This document shows, in pieces, positions 22,652 to 34,549 of a stretch of 64,000 nucleotides of DNA. The first letter of the stretch is position 1. Each line of letters begins with the position of its first letter. The position numbers were made by a program, and so were the translations under genes. The notes beneath the pieces were generated by a model. That model saw only the letters and a list, made by a program, of their open reading frames with translations, had not been told where the DNA came from and ran no database searches. The DNA comes from Acanthosepion lycidas (Eukaryota; Mollusca; Cephalopoda; Sepiida; Sepiidae), in contig OZ010588.1 of assembly GCA_963932145.1 (NCBI GenBank), positions 100,363,512 through 100,427,511 on the forward strand. Direction: 5' to 3'.

Positions 22652-22676
22652 GGCATTATTTTTGCACCAACCTAAT
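22647..22676. mobile_element. Half mariner-type MITE
   Basis: AAACGGCATTATTTTTGCAC then CAACCTAA directly after (TA)n. Confidence 0.6.
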
Positions 22677-22854
22677 AATTAGAAAAAAAAGAGTCCACAT
22701 ATGCTTCATATAGTTTATAAAGAAGAGTAGATAAGTTGGTCAATAAAACAAAGTCCCAAAAAAGGGTACTGATGAAATCAGTACGAAAAACATTTATTAA
22801 TATTAACCAGGTAACAAAAATAAAGCACAGAGATTGAGGTTGCAAGTTCAGAAT

Positions 22855-23190
22855 TTTCTAACACGTCTGTGCTCTTCATCAACGGATGTGGAAAATAAAC
22901 AGAGGGCCGGTGGAGACTATCCAACATTAGTGTTTGAGGTGGGTAGCGTCTCAATCTCAGTTATCTCCTGTTAATATCCCTCTCCACGTTCTCCACCAGC
23001 TTAACCAGGTATTAAATTCACACACTTTGGGTCCTGTCACTGGATCTAACTAAAACCTTTATCCACTGTGACATGTGTCCTTGAGGACAACTGTGTGTGG
23101 ATTTCTGGGTATTTTAAACCTAATGTCAAATTGAAAACAAAGATGAGGATGTTAGTCCGAGCAAGGTAAATAGTGTACAGAATACATCAT
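22855..23190 (+). mobile_element. Diverged relative of the palindromic satellite element
   Basis: The stretch 22970-23060 (GTTATCTCCTGTTAATA, GTTCTCCACCAGCTTAACC, CCTGTCACTGGATCT) matches the loop of the 56.5-kb core. At 23139-23190 it ends in a single satellite-like unit (AAAGATGAGGATGTTAGTCC, then TAAATAGTGTAC and CATCATCTCAGA). The minus strand at 22860-22895 has GATGAAGAGCACAGACGTG followed by AGAAAA, hammerhead-like but degraded. No tandem amplification is seen. Left boundary uncertain. Confidence 0.6.
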
Positions 23191-23194
23191 CTCA

Positions 23195-23383
23195 GATATG
23201 TTATTTTATTATAAGAAATAATATATCTATTATTATAAATAAGAAATAATATATATTTTATTATAAGAAATAATATATCTATAATATATATATTATAAGA
23301 AATAATATATAATATATGGAATAATATATCTTATGTTAAAGAAATAATATACCTTATATTATTATAAGAAATAATATAACTAT

Positions 23384-23453
<70 letters not shown>
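23195..23453 (+). repeat. AT-rich repeats and (TA)n
   Basis: ATAAGAAATAATATAT repeats irregularly about eight times, then (TA)n from 23388. Confidence 0.8.
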
Positions 23454-23454
<1 letters not shown>

Positions 23455-23456
<2 letters not shown>

Positions 23457-23655
23457 TTAAGTTGTGCTATATTTGTGGGATAAAGTGCTCTGTATAAGAA
23501 ATAGGGCGTATGTAAATATAAATATAAAAGTGAATATTGAAGTCTATACTCAGAGGTGACTGATTGTTTGATTGAAGTCTACACTCAGAGGCGACTGAGT
23601 GTTTGATTGAAGTCTACTCTCAGAGGCAACTGAGTGTTTAATTGAAGTCTACACT
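23455..23655 (+). mobile_element. Foldback-family copy with internal tandem units
   Basis: AAGTTGTGCTATATTTGTGG and GATAAAGTGCTC, then TAAATATAAAAGTGAATATT, match the family. It then repeats GATTGAAGTCTACACTCAGA with GGCGACTGAGTGTTT in about four 52-bp units. Confidence 0.65.
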
Positions 23656-23694
23656 CAGAGACATTATTGCGTCATTGTTTTTACATCAACCTAA
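23655..23694. mobile_element. Half mariner-type MITE
   Basis: GACATTATTGCGTCATTGTT then TTTACATCAACCTAA, diverged. Confidence 0.5.
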
Positions 23695-23695
23695 T

Positions 23696-24350
23696 ACATT
23701 TACTTCTATTAAATGAAATATAGTCTATAAAAACTAATAATGAAAATAGTTTAAAGTTGTAATAAAAATTGTATTTCATTAAAATGAATTCTAACCTAAA
23801 ATTCTTTAAAATTGTAATTAAATAAATAAATAAAGTTTACTAAATCAGAGAAATGGAAATTTTACTTAAATAATATTCAAATGTAAAATTTTTAAAAATC
23901 GTAATATACTTGATGTGATAATAATTCTACAAACTGTAAGGGATTCTAATTACATTTAATTGTTCTTGAAAGAAATATAGTATATTAAAAATTAAAAGTA
24001 AAAATATTTCAAATCGTAGTTAAATAAAAAGTTTTCTGACGTAGACACCTCCCAAAAATCTTTAAATATACAGAGGAAAAAATGCCGTAAGAATCTTAGC
24101 CGTTAACAATAAAATTTATAAAAAAAAATAAATAAATAAAAATCCAGACGACACGCTTTTAACGGATGTTAAATTTCATTGAAAAATACATCCCTACCCA
24201 CTACCAAAACGTAACAATAACTGATACATTAAAATATAGACATATTGAACACCCAGACACCCCTAGTCAAGCAAAACAGATTTATCCGTAACCTTGGAAA
24301 CATGAATTTTGTTTTAGCTGTGTATTTAAAACTCAGTAATTTTAAAACTT
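23696..24350. other. No gene seen
   Basis: AT-rich; irregular repeats of GAAATATAGTATATTAAAA and AAATCGTAGTTAAATAAA type. Confidence 0.5.
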
Positions 24351-24592
24351 ACTCCAAAATTCGCTTGAGGATGAAATGGAACTAATGTCTTTAATTTAAT
24401 TACAAAATTAAATTCAGAGCTTTTAGCTTCCATTTTTGAAACATGGTTAGAACTGTGTAGCGAAAAAAACATATTGTAAATCAATTAATTTATAATATTA
24501 ATGCTCTGTAAATTTACATTGAGCACAATTTCGTAAAAAGAAAAATATCTATAAGAACACCGGATTATATATCTTACTGTTCTTTCTTCTTA

Positions 24593-24605
<13 letters not shown>
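24350..24605 (-). repeat. About 300-bp dispersed repeat, copy 2
   Basis: Minus-strand match to 4610-4925. Where copy 1 has (TA)n(TG)n, this copy has ordinary sequence (ATATTTTTCTTTTTACGAAA). Confidence 0.65.
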
Positions 24606-24655
<50 letters not shown>

Positions 24656-24678
24656 ATAAACTGAAGTAACTTGACATT

Positions 24679-24734
<56 letters not shown>

Positions 24735-24755
24735 ATAAACTGAAGTAACTTGACA

Positions 24756-24817
<62 letters not shown>

Positions 24818-24844
24818 CTTGGTTTTGTCGCTTTAATTCTGCTG

Positions 24845-24912
<68 letters not shown>
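24596..24912 (+). repeat. (TA)n field with duplicated linker
   Basis: Four (TA)n blocks; GATGATAAACTGAAGTAACT TGACATTTA (written in two parts) occurs twice at 24651 and 24731. Confidence 0.85.
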
Positions 24913-24915
<3 letters not shown>

Positions 24916-25262
24916 TGGGTATGACGATAAAATACATCCAACTGCAAGACCTCTGCTCAGGAGGTTTTGAGGAACGTGGAACCACCTCTTAATTGCTAAT
25001 GTTCTCAGATACACCCTCACACGGGGTGGTATCACCTGTTAGGGTCTCGGATATAGGCAAATAGTTACCCCCCTAAAAAAAAAAAACACTATGAAATTGT
25101 AAAAATAGGTTTTAATGTAACAATACGTTGTTGTAAAATTAAATTACTAGCAATAATATTACCGGCAATACGTGTTTGGCACAAAAATATTACCAATAAT
25201 TTTTTGAAAAAAAATATTACCAAAGATAAAATGTCCATTTAGATTGATATGCCGCAATAGAA
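24913..25262 (+). repeat. About 350-bp dispersed repeat, copy
   Basis: TCCTGGGTATGACGATAAAA, ACGGGGTGGTATCACCTGTT, TAAAAATAGGTTTTAATGTA and GATATGCCGCAATAG, bounded by (TA)n on both sides. Confidence 0.65.
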
Positions 25263-25265
25263 ACC

Positions 25266-25266
<1 letters not shown>

Positions 25267-25334
<68 letters not shown>

Positions 25335-25358
25335 ATGTGTGTGTGTGTGTGTGTGTGT
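25267..25358 (+). repeat. (TA)n(TG)n microsatellite
   Basis: Links the 350-bp repeat to the mariner MITE. Confidence 0.9.
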
Positions 25359-25366
25359 ACATATTA

Positions 25367-25458
25367 TTAGGTTGGTGCAAAAATAATGACGTAATAATGT
25401 CGTTTTTTGACGTTAAAAAATACGTCAAAAAACTATTATTATTTTTGCACCAACCTAA
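25367..25458. mobile_element. Mariner-type MITE
   Basis: A 92-bp near-palindrome starting TTAGGTTGGTGCAAAAATAA and ending with its complement, with CGTCATTATT/GACGT arms. The terminal TTAGGTTGGTGCAAAA matches the mariner terminal repeat known from Hsmar1/MADE1. Flanked by TA. Confidence 0.85.
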
Positions 25459-25475
25459 TAAATCATATTTGATTA

Positions 25476-26121
25476 GTTCAGTTGAATAATCCGGACATAT
25501 TATGTCTATTTATTTTTATTTTAATCCGCTCGAATTCTTGGATCATCTACTTGATGTTGATATTATATTTATTAAGGAAGATTACGTAGATTTTTGAGTT
25601 TTTTTTTTTTCGTTTATTTTCCCAAGTACTTTCAATCTCATTCAAGAGCATTTTTGGGGTGAATTGCTAAGACAAAAATTAATGCAATTAACAGTTGTGA
25701 TATTTTTGGAAATGCGTATGAAACGCATTATTTCAAATACGTATCAACGCAATCCGTTATAATAAATTTAAAAATTAACTGTTATGTTTTTTAATGTTCT
25801 TTCTAAGGGAGATCAATTTGGTTTACATAACTGTAATTTGTTTTTATAATTACAATTTAATTATTAAAAAAAATAAAACATTATCATTATAAATATTTTA
25901 TAACGTTGTTGTTATACTCATAACATTATTCACCGTTAATTATATTTTTCTTATGCAGATGGCCTCAAGAATGGGAAGTTTTTGAGTACTTGTGAAAATA
26001 AAACATAAAAACAACTACGGTGCCTACCTTAATGAATTTAATAACAACATTAAGAAGTTGATACGAAAATTTAAGTGGATTGAAATAAAAATGGACATAT
26101 GTCCAGATTATTCAACCAAAC
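25476..26121. mobile_element. 646-bp element with about 65-bp terminal inverted repeats
   Basis: The left end GTTCAGTTGAATAATCCGGA continues through CATATTATGTC and TTTTATTTTAATCCGCT; the complement of the right end reads GTTTGGTTGAATAATCTGGA, CATATGTCC and TTTTATTTCAATCCACT. The interior is AT-rich without a coding frame. It begins 18 bp after a mariner MITE. Family not recognised. Confidence 0.65.
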
Positions 26122-26590
26122 ATGATTGAATGAAAATATGCAACCGAAATATACAAAATACACAATATAATACACTATATATATATATTGTATATAATAT
26201 AGAATATAATAGCAAAATCAAAAAGTAGGAGCAGACTTACGTTTCTTGAAGATACTTATGTTACAAAAACAACTATCAATAAATAAAAGCAATTATAACT
26301 CAAGAGCCCGCATCCTCAAATGCATATTTAAAAAATTTTCCCTACGACACAGTACACTTTGCTGACGTCACTGCACTCACCAGTTCTACGAAACTCACCA
26401 TTTTCTTCCCCCTCCCCTGATGATGACTTAAACCACGAAAGCTTAAACCACATTTCTCCCGAAGCGAACTTTGGACAATTTATGAAAGAATTTCCTCCTT
26501 ATCTGAGAAAGATTATTCGTAATTTGGAAAAGTCGATCAATAAAATTAATCGACACAATATTCCTGTTCAAATAATATTTGCCATAAAAA
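26122..26590. other. No convincing gene
   Basis: A frame (26359-26706) starts with PVLRNSPFSSPSPDDDLNHE-like residues before the microsatellite; no family recognised. Confidence 0.4.
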
Positions 26591-26591
26591 T

Positions 26592-26593
<2 letters not shown>

Positions 26594-26651
<58 letters not shown>

Positions 26652-26703
26652 GCGTGTGTGTATGTGTGTCTTTCTGTATGTCTGTCTATGTGTGTGTGTG
26701 TGT
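26594..26703 (+). repeat. (TA)n(TG)n microsatellite
   Basis: The frame at 26359-26706 runs into it. Confidence 0.9.
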
Positions 26704-26854
26704 TAAGTTTAATATTTTAATATACTTTTCAAATATACGTCGTCGTTATAGCCCATCTGGATCTAATCTTGTTGTGTATTGCATTGAATAATACCGACAT
26801 ATCTGATCTGATGCTAATGCTATGTACTTAGAGATACTTGTCAAAATTTAAAAA

Positions 26855-27185
26855 GAAAGGATCAGCAATGCCATCTGTCCTGACTTGCCATCTCGGCTTT
26901 AGTCACTTTCCCACCGCCGAAAATTAGCTCCCCTCTTCTTTTTCTAAGGATAAGTTCACGGTAAATCGCCCTGGTGAGATTTCGTCTACAGTACCTCGAT
27001 TTTACGGATATAATTACTAGATTGCCAGCTAGGGCCCATCACTTTACACTTGAAACTGCAAGATTTTCTATGATAATACTTTCTTCCCCCTCAATATTCG
27101 CTTACGGAACCCTCTTTTCTGATTTTTCTTTCTCCTTAATATCTGTCCATTTATTTTCCTCTCTTCTTAATAATTAAGTTTAACA
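26855..27185 (+). mobile_element. Jockey/CR1-like LINE, 3' fragment, degraded
   Basis: Contains KERISNAICPDLPSRL-like and HFPTAEN-like residues, then DIITRLPARAHHFTLETARF and a NSLP-like relic. The tail is not clear. Confidence 0.5.
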
Positions 27186-27189
27186 GATT

Positions 27190-27950
27190 CTTCTCTTCTG
27201 CTTCCTGACCACCAGGAATATTATCTATCAGTTCTACAAGGGAAAGGTTTTACTAATTTCATTCTTGCTTTTGTAGAAACGCTACATTTTAAATACGACA
27301 TTCTATATATGTGAACATACCTACGTGTAAAAGCGGACATGCAAACACACATATGTTCACACGTATCCACTTACAAAAAAAATCAACGTAATACCAATAA
27401 AAAGCGCATAGATTATTATTTTAAATTAATATAAAAATCAGGAAAATATGAAAATCGGTAGACAATTACTCATACCCCCTGACGAGTGGACTGAGCGAAA
27501 ATAGTACTGACCTGTTATGTAATAGCTTTCCCCCTATATGGCAGTGATTGCTTTATAGTCTCATCAGAGATGCGATAACACGCTTCGTAGCGCTTATAAT
27601 ATAAGGAATGCTTTGGCTACTTGCTGTGGCGCTTGTATTAATCAGTTTGAAAACTAGCTCCAAACGACTTCTTTCTCTTACCTCTGATTTGTAGCTACTT
27701 ATTTATAGTTATGGACTAGTTTATATAGTCAGCGGGGGTGTACTATTTGATCCACTATATTTCCTCTTTCGAGATTAGTACTTTTTATAAAGATTTTATT
27801 TTTTATTAGTATTAGTATCTCTACTTGCTCTTTGTGGAGATTTCTCTAACGTAATTGACTTTGTAGCGTTTCCGTTTCCGGCCACTTTTAGTTCTTCAGT
27901 ACGCTTTCTTTTTCTGGAACTCGTCATCGAAAATCACACAACATTTTTAT
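27190..27950. other. No gene seen; possible flank of the Gypsy fossil
   Basis: Contains a TGTGAACATAC/GTATCCACTT region and mixed-composition sequence; may include terminal-repeat remains. Confidence 0.35.
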
Positions 27951-30900
27951 CAGTTCTTCCAATGTTTCAGATCTTTTTATCACCTGATTACGGTGCCTTT
28001 TCATGTTCAGATCTCTTCCCTTTTATCATGTACATCAACTTCCAAATTATTGCTAATATTATGCCGCCTCCCTATGTTTCGTTGCCATCCTCTAAAGAAT
28101 ATTTTATCGCCGACCTTGAAACTTTTGGTCTCGTTTTTATTATCCCTTCATATTTTTAGACACGGTAATTAGTTGTCGAACACAGATGTTACTTTTCTAG
28201 CAAACGTTAATTCCGCCGGCGACATAACTGATAGTGTCTTGAGTTTAGGTCTTACCCGGTAAACACTGAGCAGCTTTTAAAGTGCTTCCTACTTTATTTC
28301 ACAAGACTTGCTTTCTTCAAGGCTCTTTTGAATGTTCCCACAAACGTTCCGCTTGAGTGACATGGCGGGACCATAATATGCTCAATGGTGAACAACTTAT
28401 AAATGTCTTTGAATTGACTTCATGCAAGAAATTCACTGTCACTGAAGATGTTGGATTTTTGCACTTATAAATTTCCGGCCACTTAGTGAAAGTATCAACT
28501 ACCATAAGATAATGTTATCTATTCATAAGACTTGCAAAACCTATGTGCAATCTTGACCACGGTGTGTCTATCTTTGCTCCAGATTCTGTCTTTGTGATAC
28601 GTACTTTATCTGCCAGTGCACAAGCTCTGCAAGAGTTCACTGTTTTGCAATATCTTGGTCCATTCCGGTTCAATATACTAAACTGCACATCAGAGATTTA
28701 ATTCTTGAAATACCAGGATGTCTGCTATGAAAATCCTTCAATGTTCGCTTCTGTAGCACATTAAGTATTATAACCCTTTCCCGAACATTACAAGACTGGT
28801 GCATAGCGAGTAAGCGTTTAAGTCTGGATTTCCTTCTTTGTTACTATCCTTCAGTTGCTTTTTTTATTTTCGCAACAAAGACGTCATTTTCTGCTTTTTC
28901 TTTTATTTCTCCCGGGGTAACTGGTAATTCTCGTACTACATTGCCCAAAATGATTTTTTTATTCCCATTTCGCTTTTTATTGTTGCAGTGACCATGTCGT
29001 CAAATGATTCTGCGTTTTTATGTATTAATCTTCATAATCCATCCTCATGTCTTAATTTTTTAGATGGTTGGTGCACCAATGGAAAATCATGTTTTAATAA
29101 GATGGTACCCCAGTGTTGTAGTCTATTGGTTATATGTGTTGTTCATGATGACGATTGTCTTCGAGTATAGAATCCAGAGGTTAGCAGTGAATATTTCGAA
29201 GACAATATGGAAGCGTAGTTCAGGTTAGCAGTGGATATCCCGGTAAAAGTAGCAGAGCGTAGTTCAGTAATTCTTCCTTCTGTTTTTTCGCCTGACAAGT
29301 TGGCACTGGACATTCGGAGAGAGTAAACAAAATGTCCGCCTTTATACACGACGGATAGAATGTTCCACGTCTTCTGATTGGTTAACCTTCTATTGGTGGA
29401 CTATAAAGTGAGTCAGCTCATTTTGACTTGCTCACTAGTACATACATATACACAAAAAACCGCAACAATATGCGTAGGTATTCATTTCATTGAACCATAT
29501 ATTTTTAATAGATATCTGGGGTCTGTTTGCAACCTAAATTTTCTTTCATGAATAAATTACAGGAGCCTCATTTTCTATCTGGCTGTAATTTTTCTTTACT
29601 GGTAGAAGTTAGTATGAAGCATAAGCAAAGAATTTCCTTTTACTACCTCGTATTTGTGTAAAATCACCGCTCGAATACTATATCACTAGCATCTGACGCC
29701 ACAACAATTTCTGCTTTTCGAGCCTAGTATGCTAATGATAAATCTGATGTAAGTCTATTTTTCATTTCATCAAACGTCTTTTGATAGTTGTCATTCAAGT
29801 TCCAATTTCCTCTTTTTTAAGTAGAGTGTTCTGTACAGCTCTCAAATTATGCATATTAAGTCCGAATTTCCTTCTTTTTTTACTTTCTTTCAATTGCTTA
29901 AGGTATTAATCTTCATAATTCATCTAGATGTCCTATATTTTTAGACGGTTGGTACTCTATCGTAAAATTATAGTTTTAATAAAGGAGGTAGACCAGCATT
30001 GTAGTCTATTAGCCATGTAGTCTATGCGTAGGTATTCCTTTCTTTGAACCATATATTGTTAATAGAGTCCTACGGTCTGTTTGCAACCTAAAATTCCTTA
30101 CATAAATAAATTTCTTCCAGAAATAAATTTACCGCAAATATAATTGTTAGAACTTCTTCTATCTCGCTGTAATTTTTCTCTGCTGACAGAAGCGAGCATG
30201 AAACATGAACGAAGGCTTTCATTTGACCGCCATCGTAAAATAAACGCTCCAATATCATACTCACTAGCATCTGACGCCACTACAATTTCTGCTTTTGGAT
30301 CGTAGTGTGCTCATGATAATACTAACGTAAATCTTTTTCGTTTTTTTTTATCCAAAGTTTACTCATTTTTAAGCAGGTCGTCCAGTGGAGCTCTCAACTT
30401 ATTAATATTACTTACATATATTTGATAGTAATTAGCCAGTCCTAGAAGTGCTTGTAAAATAATCACGTTGGTAGAGGTTTATTTTTAACTGAACTTGCCT
30501 TCGACGGATCTGGTTGACGACTATATTTTATCAATAATTTGAAAAAGATATTTATTTTTTTGTTAAAACAATTCACATTTTTCTACAATGAATTTGAATA
30601 CGTACTCTGTTAATTTTTCAAATATTGTTTTTCTCAAACCAAGCATATTGATTTTTAGATAGACTTTTGATTAAAATGTCTAGATACGTCATTGGGAAAT
30701 CGCAACCCGCATGCATGGTTTGCATAGCTTGGTGAAAATGACCTCGTGCTGCCTTTATATCAAAAGAAAATCACTTAAACTTAGATAATCCTCTGTGCGT
30801 ATTTATGGTCGTTAATCCTAAATATTCATTTTTAATCTGAATTTGTAAGTACGCTTCAGAGAGATCCAGCTTTGAAAATATTCTCTTGCATTTTAACTTC

Positions 30901-32110
30901 TAAAAAATATTATCTGTACTTGATAATGTGCAGTTCCGTGTTTCTAAATAACTATTTAAATCTATCAAGAAATCAGTAACAACACGATTGTTATTTTTTT
31001 CTTCGCAACACTTGTGCAGCACATTTTGAATGGTTATTTTTTTTCTGTTAAACCAATTCTTTCGAGTCTCTCCAACTCTTCGTTGACTTGTACCAATGCT
31101 ACTAATTTTACGCTCCGCTTCGGCTTAAATTCTGACGTGGAACCTTTTCTTACTTGAAATTTCTCTTGAATTTTAAAAACAGACCCAGTTATTTTGACAG
31201 AACTTCAGGAAAGCATTTTTCTTTTACTCTTCCTTAAGATTTTCTCTCTGACGTATTAAATTGGTCGCTTGTCCATTTATCTTTTTGCAATAAACATTTA
31301 GCGGCAAATCCCAGAGTTCAAATAGTTTCATCCAGTCAGTATCGAATAAATTCGTATCATTTTTAATGCATACGCTTTACCATTTACATGTTTATTACGC
31401 AATGAGACATTACAAGCCATTACTCAAAAAAGAATTTGTCACCATGAAATTGAAATCTTGACATTGGAAGTCCTTCTTAAAGGCTTTCCATTTTTTTCTA
31501 TGTGACTTCAGTGATTATTGAAATATTACTACCAGGGCCCAGTAACATTTTCACACGCACATTATTTATTTTCCCATTCACAAATTTTCTTTTGTTTTCT
31601 GTGACCATTTCTCTGTCGCAATGTTGTGTAAGAATTTCTTGTTGTGAAAATGTTTTCTTTGTTTTTTCAGTATGACTTTATATTTCCTCATTTACCACGC
31701 TTGTAATATTTTTCATTTTTAAATGGACAGTCATTTCCCATTCGCTGAATTCCTGACTGAATATTTGTACATATTTACGAAAATACACAGAAAAAGTCAG
31801 TTCCTCATTAAGATTGTCTACAAATTCTGATAAGGTGTTTTGGAAAGTGTCTGGCGTGAGATACAATGAAGAATATTTTGTTTTCTTCAGAAATATATCC
31901 AACAAATCCTGTTGATTTTTGTAGTTCTAGCAACTGTTGATTTTGTTGTTGCTGGTTCTGTTGTTGTTGTTGAATTTCAACTATGAAAGCCCAACTTTGC
32001 TGCATATTCACAAGAACAGTGTTTAGAAGAAATAAAAAGACGGTAAATTTATTCAGTGCTACAGAGGACAAGAAATTGTGGAGAGCCATGTTCGCCAACG
32101 TCCTTGGAAA
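27950..32110 (-). mobile_element. Gypsy-type LTR retrotransposon fossil
   Basis: Minus-strand relics occur in the expected order. Gag-like sequence lies at about 31680-32098, including a Q-rich run, with reverse transcriptase at about 30450-31150, RNase H (ASDASEYDIGAFI) at about 30090-30280 and integrase core (VVDTFTKWPEIYKCKN) at about 28300-28740. The RNase H stretch is present twice, at 29460-29840 and 29900-30440, so a second fragment or internal duplication is included. An unrelated 320-bp segment lies between the two at about 29140-29460. Long terminal repeats could not be delimited. The copy is thoroughly broken, with many interruptions, and looks old. Confidence 0.7.
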
Positions 32111-32415
32111 CAGATAACACTAGCAATATTCACCTTTTCTGGTATAGTGCGTAACTCATGGTTGGTCGTCAATTAAGATTGAGTCCACCGTAGAAACAAG
32201 CACGACTATTAGGTTGTATGTGTTGGTTTCTTATGCTTCTTGTTTAGTCAGGTATCTACCCATCGACCAGTCTGGCTTGATTGGACTTGCCAGGAGTAAT
32301 AATCCTCCTTGTCACTCTTTTGGGACGTTGGAGTACGTAAGTCTGACCACAATTGCTAGAATCGATAATTATTGTTGAAATATACTATCATCTAAACACT
32401 CGTGTCTAACACCCC

Positions 32416-32465
<50 letters not shown>

Positions 32466-32469
<4 letters not shown>

Positions 32470-32975
32470 TGCTGTTCGATAAAAGTGACGCATCTGATAT
32501 TTTTCACTAAATGTTCTCTTCTCCGATGAAACGAAAGTTGAGCTAAATTCAAAGGATAAGCGATCTAAAATCCGAAGAAGCTTTGAAAGCTCTTTGAATT
32601 TAGCAGTAAGTACTGTCAAGCAACCGTTCAGTATAATGTTCTGGGGATGCTTTTCTTTTCATGGAACTGGTTTCTTAAAACCTATTGAAAAGACCCTCAG
32701 GAGGGAGCAGTACAAGAGAATTTTAGAGTCTTGTCTACTCCCTTCTGTTGAAAGGGTGCAAATCGGCCATACCAAGCTCATTTTTATGCAGGATAATGCT
32801 CCCTGTCACAAATCAAAATTGATGAAGTAATACTTTGATCAGAAGCAGGTGAGTGTTATGACATGGGCGCCCCAATCTCCTGACCTTAACCCCATAGAAA
32901 ACTTATGGAGCATGTTGCTCAACTGCTTTCTCGAGATCCTGTACTTTATAATACTCCATAAGTTTCTATAGGGTA
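32466..32975 (+). mobile_element. Tc1-like transposon with DD34E catalytic half
   Basis: A terminal repeat-like CAGTGCTGTTCGATAAAAGT (32467) directly follows a (TA)n tract, and the coding part starts at the catalytic domain. FSDETK (first D at 32525), IMFWGCFSFHGTGFL, MQDNAPCHKS (second D at 32792) and SPDLNPIENLW (E at 32897) are in one frame. Spacing gives D88D34E, the Tc1 signature. One TAA at 32828-32830 interrupts the frame. The N-terminal helix-turn-helix domains are missing, so it is an internal-deletion relic. The 3' end carries a 20-bp inverted copy of the IENLW codons (32891-32910 against 32954-32973). Confidence 0.78.
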
Positions 32976-32977
32976 AA

Positions 32978-33272
<295 letters not shown>

Positions 33273-33375
33273 ATTGGGCTCTAGTTCTTTCTATCATATA
33301 ATTTTTTTTTTTTGCCCTCCCCCTCATTGAATAGTTTTTTGTTTTTAAGTTTATGAATAAATAATCCCAGTGTAT

Positions 33376-33412
33376 CAAACCTGAGGAGTACTGGGACGAA
33401 ACCGGTTGTTTG
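33376..33412 (+). ncRNA. Hammerhead-like ribozyme motif with weakened stem II
   Basis: The order is stem I CAAAC (33376-33380), CTGAGGA (33381-33387, fits CUGANGA), a 10-nt stem II region GTACTGGGAC (33388-33397), GAAA (33398-33401), palindromic stem III ACCGGT (33401-33406), U17 (33407), and stem I partner GTTTG (33408-33412), a perfect 5-bp match. Core and stem I are intact, but stem II keeps only about two pairs (GT/AC), so activity may be low or need a dimer. It lies between two long (TA)n arrays. Confidence 0.6.
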
Positions 33413-33464
33413 TTTTAGTTCTTAATTTTCATAATTATGTCCTTTCCATTCCGCTTATTCCTTG

Positions 33465-33467
<3 letters not shown>

Positions 33468-33543
<76 letters not shown>
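33468..33543 (+). repeat. (TA)n microsatellite
   Basis: Right border of the segment with the hammerhead-like motif. Confidence 0.9.
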
Positions 33544-33546
<3 letters not shown>

Positions 33547-34047
33547 CAGCAGATTCTCATTGAAACATGATTAAACAATTAAACTTTATTTATCATCCAT
33601 ATAATCCTTTTGTAATCACGGATAAGCGTTCTTGTTTCATGATTAAAGACAGCAAGAAAAGCTACTATCGTGATATTTATTCATTTTTATTTTTTCCGAG
33701 TAATTTCGGTATCTTCCAATATCATCCTCATGGTTCCGAATGAAAGACATATAATTGGGTTTGTCCAAATTAAACGCTGATTTAAAAAATGTTATGCAGT
33801 AAGATAAATTCTTTGTCGTTGAATTATTACAAGTGTGAATATGCTCGTGGCCATAACATCAATTTCATCAAATGAAATATTTAATGTAAGGGAGGTAACT
33901 TATTTAATAATTGGAATATTAATAAAATGTTGTAATTTACATGTTTGTAATCTGTTCTAACTTAGATATTGTTTTAAAAACTATATACTAGAAGCATTTC
34001 AGATCTTTTGTATTCATGATTAATTTTGTTAAAGGCTGGTTTTAAAT

Positions 34048-34103
<56 letters not shown>

Positions 34104-34111
<8 letters not shown>

Positions 34112-34189
34112 AATATTTTTTGTTTAAAAATATGATTCGAAATATGAAGCGAAGGAATCATATTTTTAAACAAAAAATGTTATTATAAT
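34104..34189. repeat. 86-bp palindrome
   Basis: Arms ATTATAATAATATTTTTTGT/TTAAAAATATGATTC and the complement surround a 16-bp loop. It follows (TA)n directly; probably a small MITE. Confidence 0.65.
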
Positions 34190-34304
34190 GTAAGCTCTAC
34201 TTCTGTATGGAGCACTGTCTTCTTAAAAATAAAAACAAAAATACTAAGGAACCCCATATTATGCACCCAACGTGTTCTTTTCTATTTTCTGCATACCTGC
34301 ACAA

Positions 34305-34306
<2 letters not shown>

Positions 34307-34382
<76 letters not shown>
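34307..34382 (+). repeat. (TA)n microsatellite
   Basis: Another tract at 34052-34104 precedes the 86-bp palindrome. Confidence 0.9.
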
Positions 34383-34392
<10 letters not shown>

Positions 34393-34549
34393 AAATAATT
34401 CAGATAGAGTATATTTGTAAAAGGACAATCTGATTAAAAACGAACGAAAAGCTTATCTTCGCCGACGAGTTTCGATCTCTGAGGGACTTTATCTAGGCAA
34501 ATGTAAGTATTTATATCCAAGACTAAAAATGTAATTGGTTTTCAAATAT

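Noticed and set aside
22770-22800. CTGATGAAATCAGTACGAAAA as a hammerhead
   Set aside because: The bases form one simple hairpin (GTACTGAT/ATCAGTAC) that uses up the core, leaving no separate stem II.
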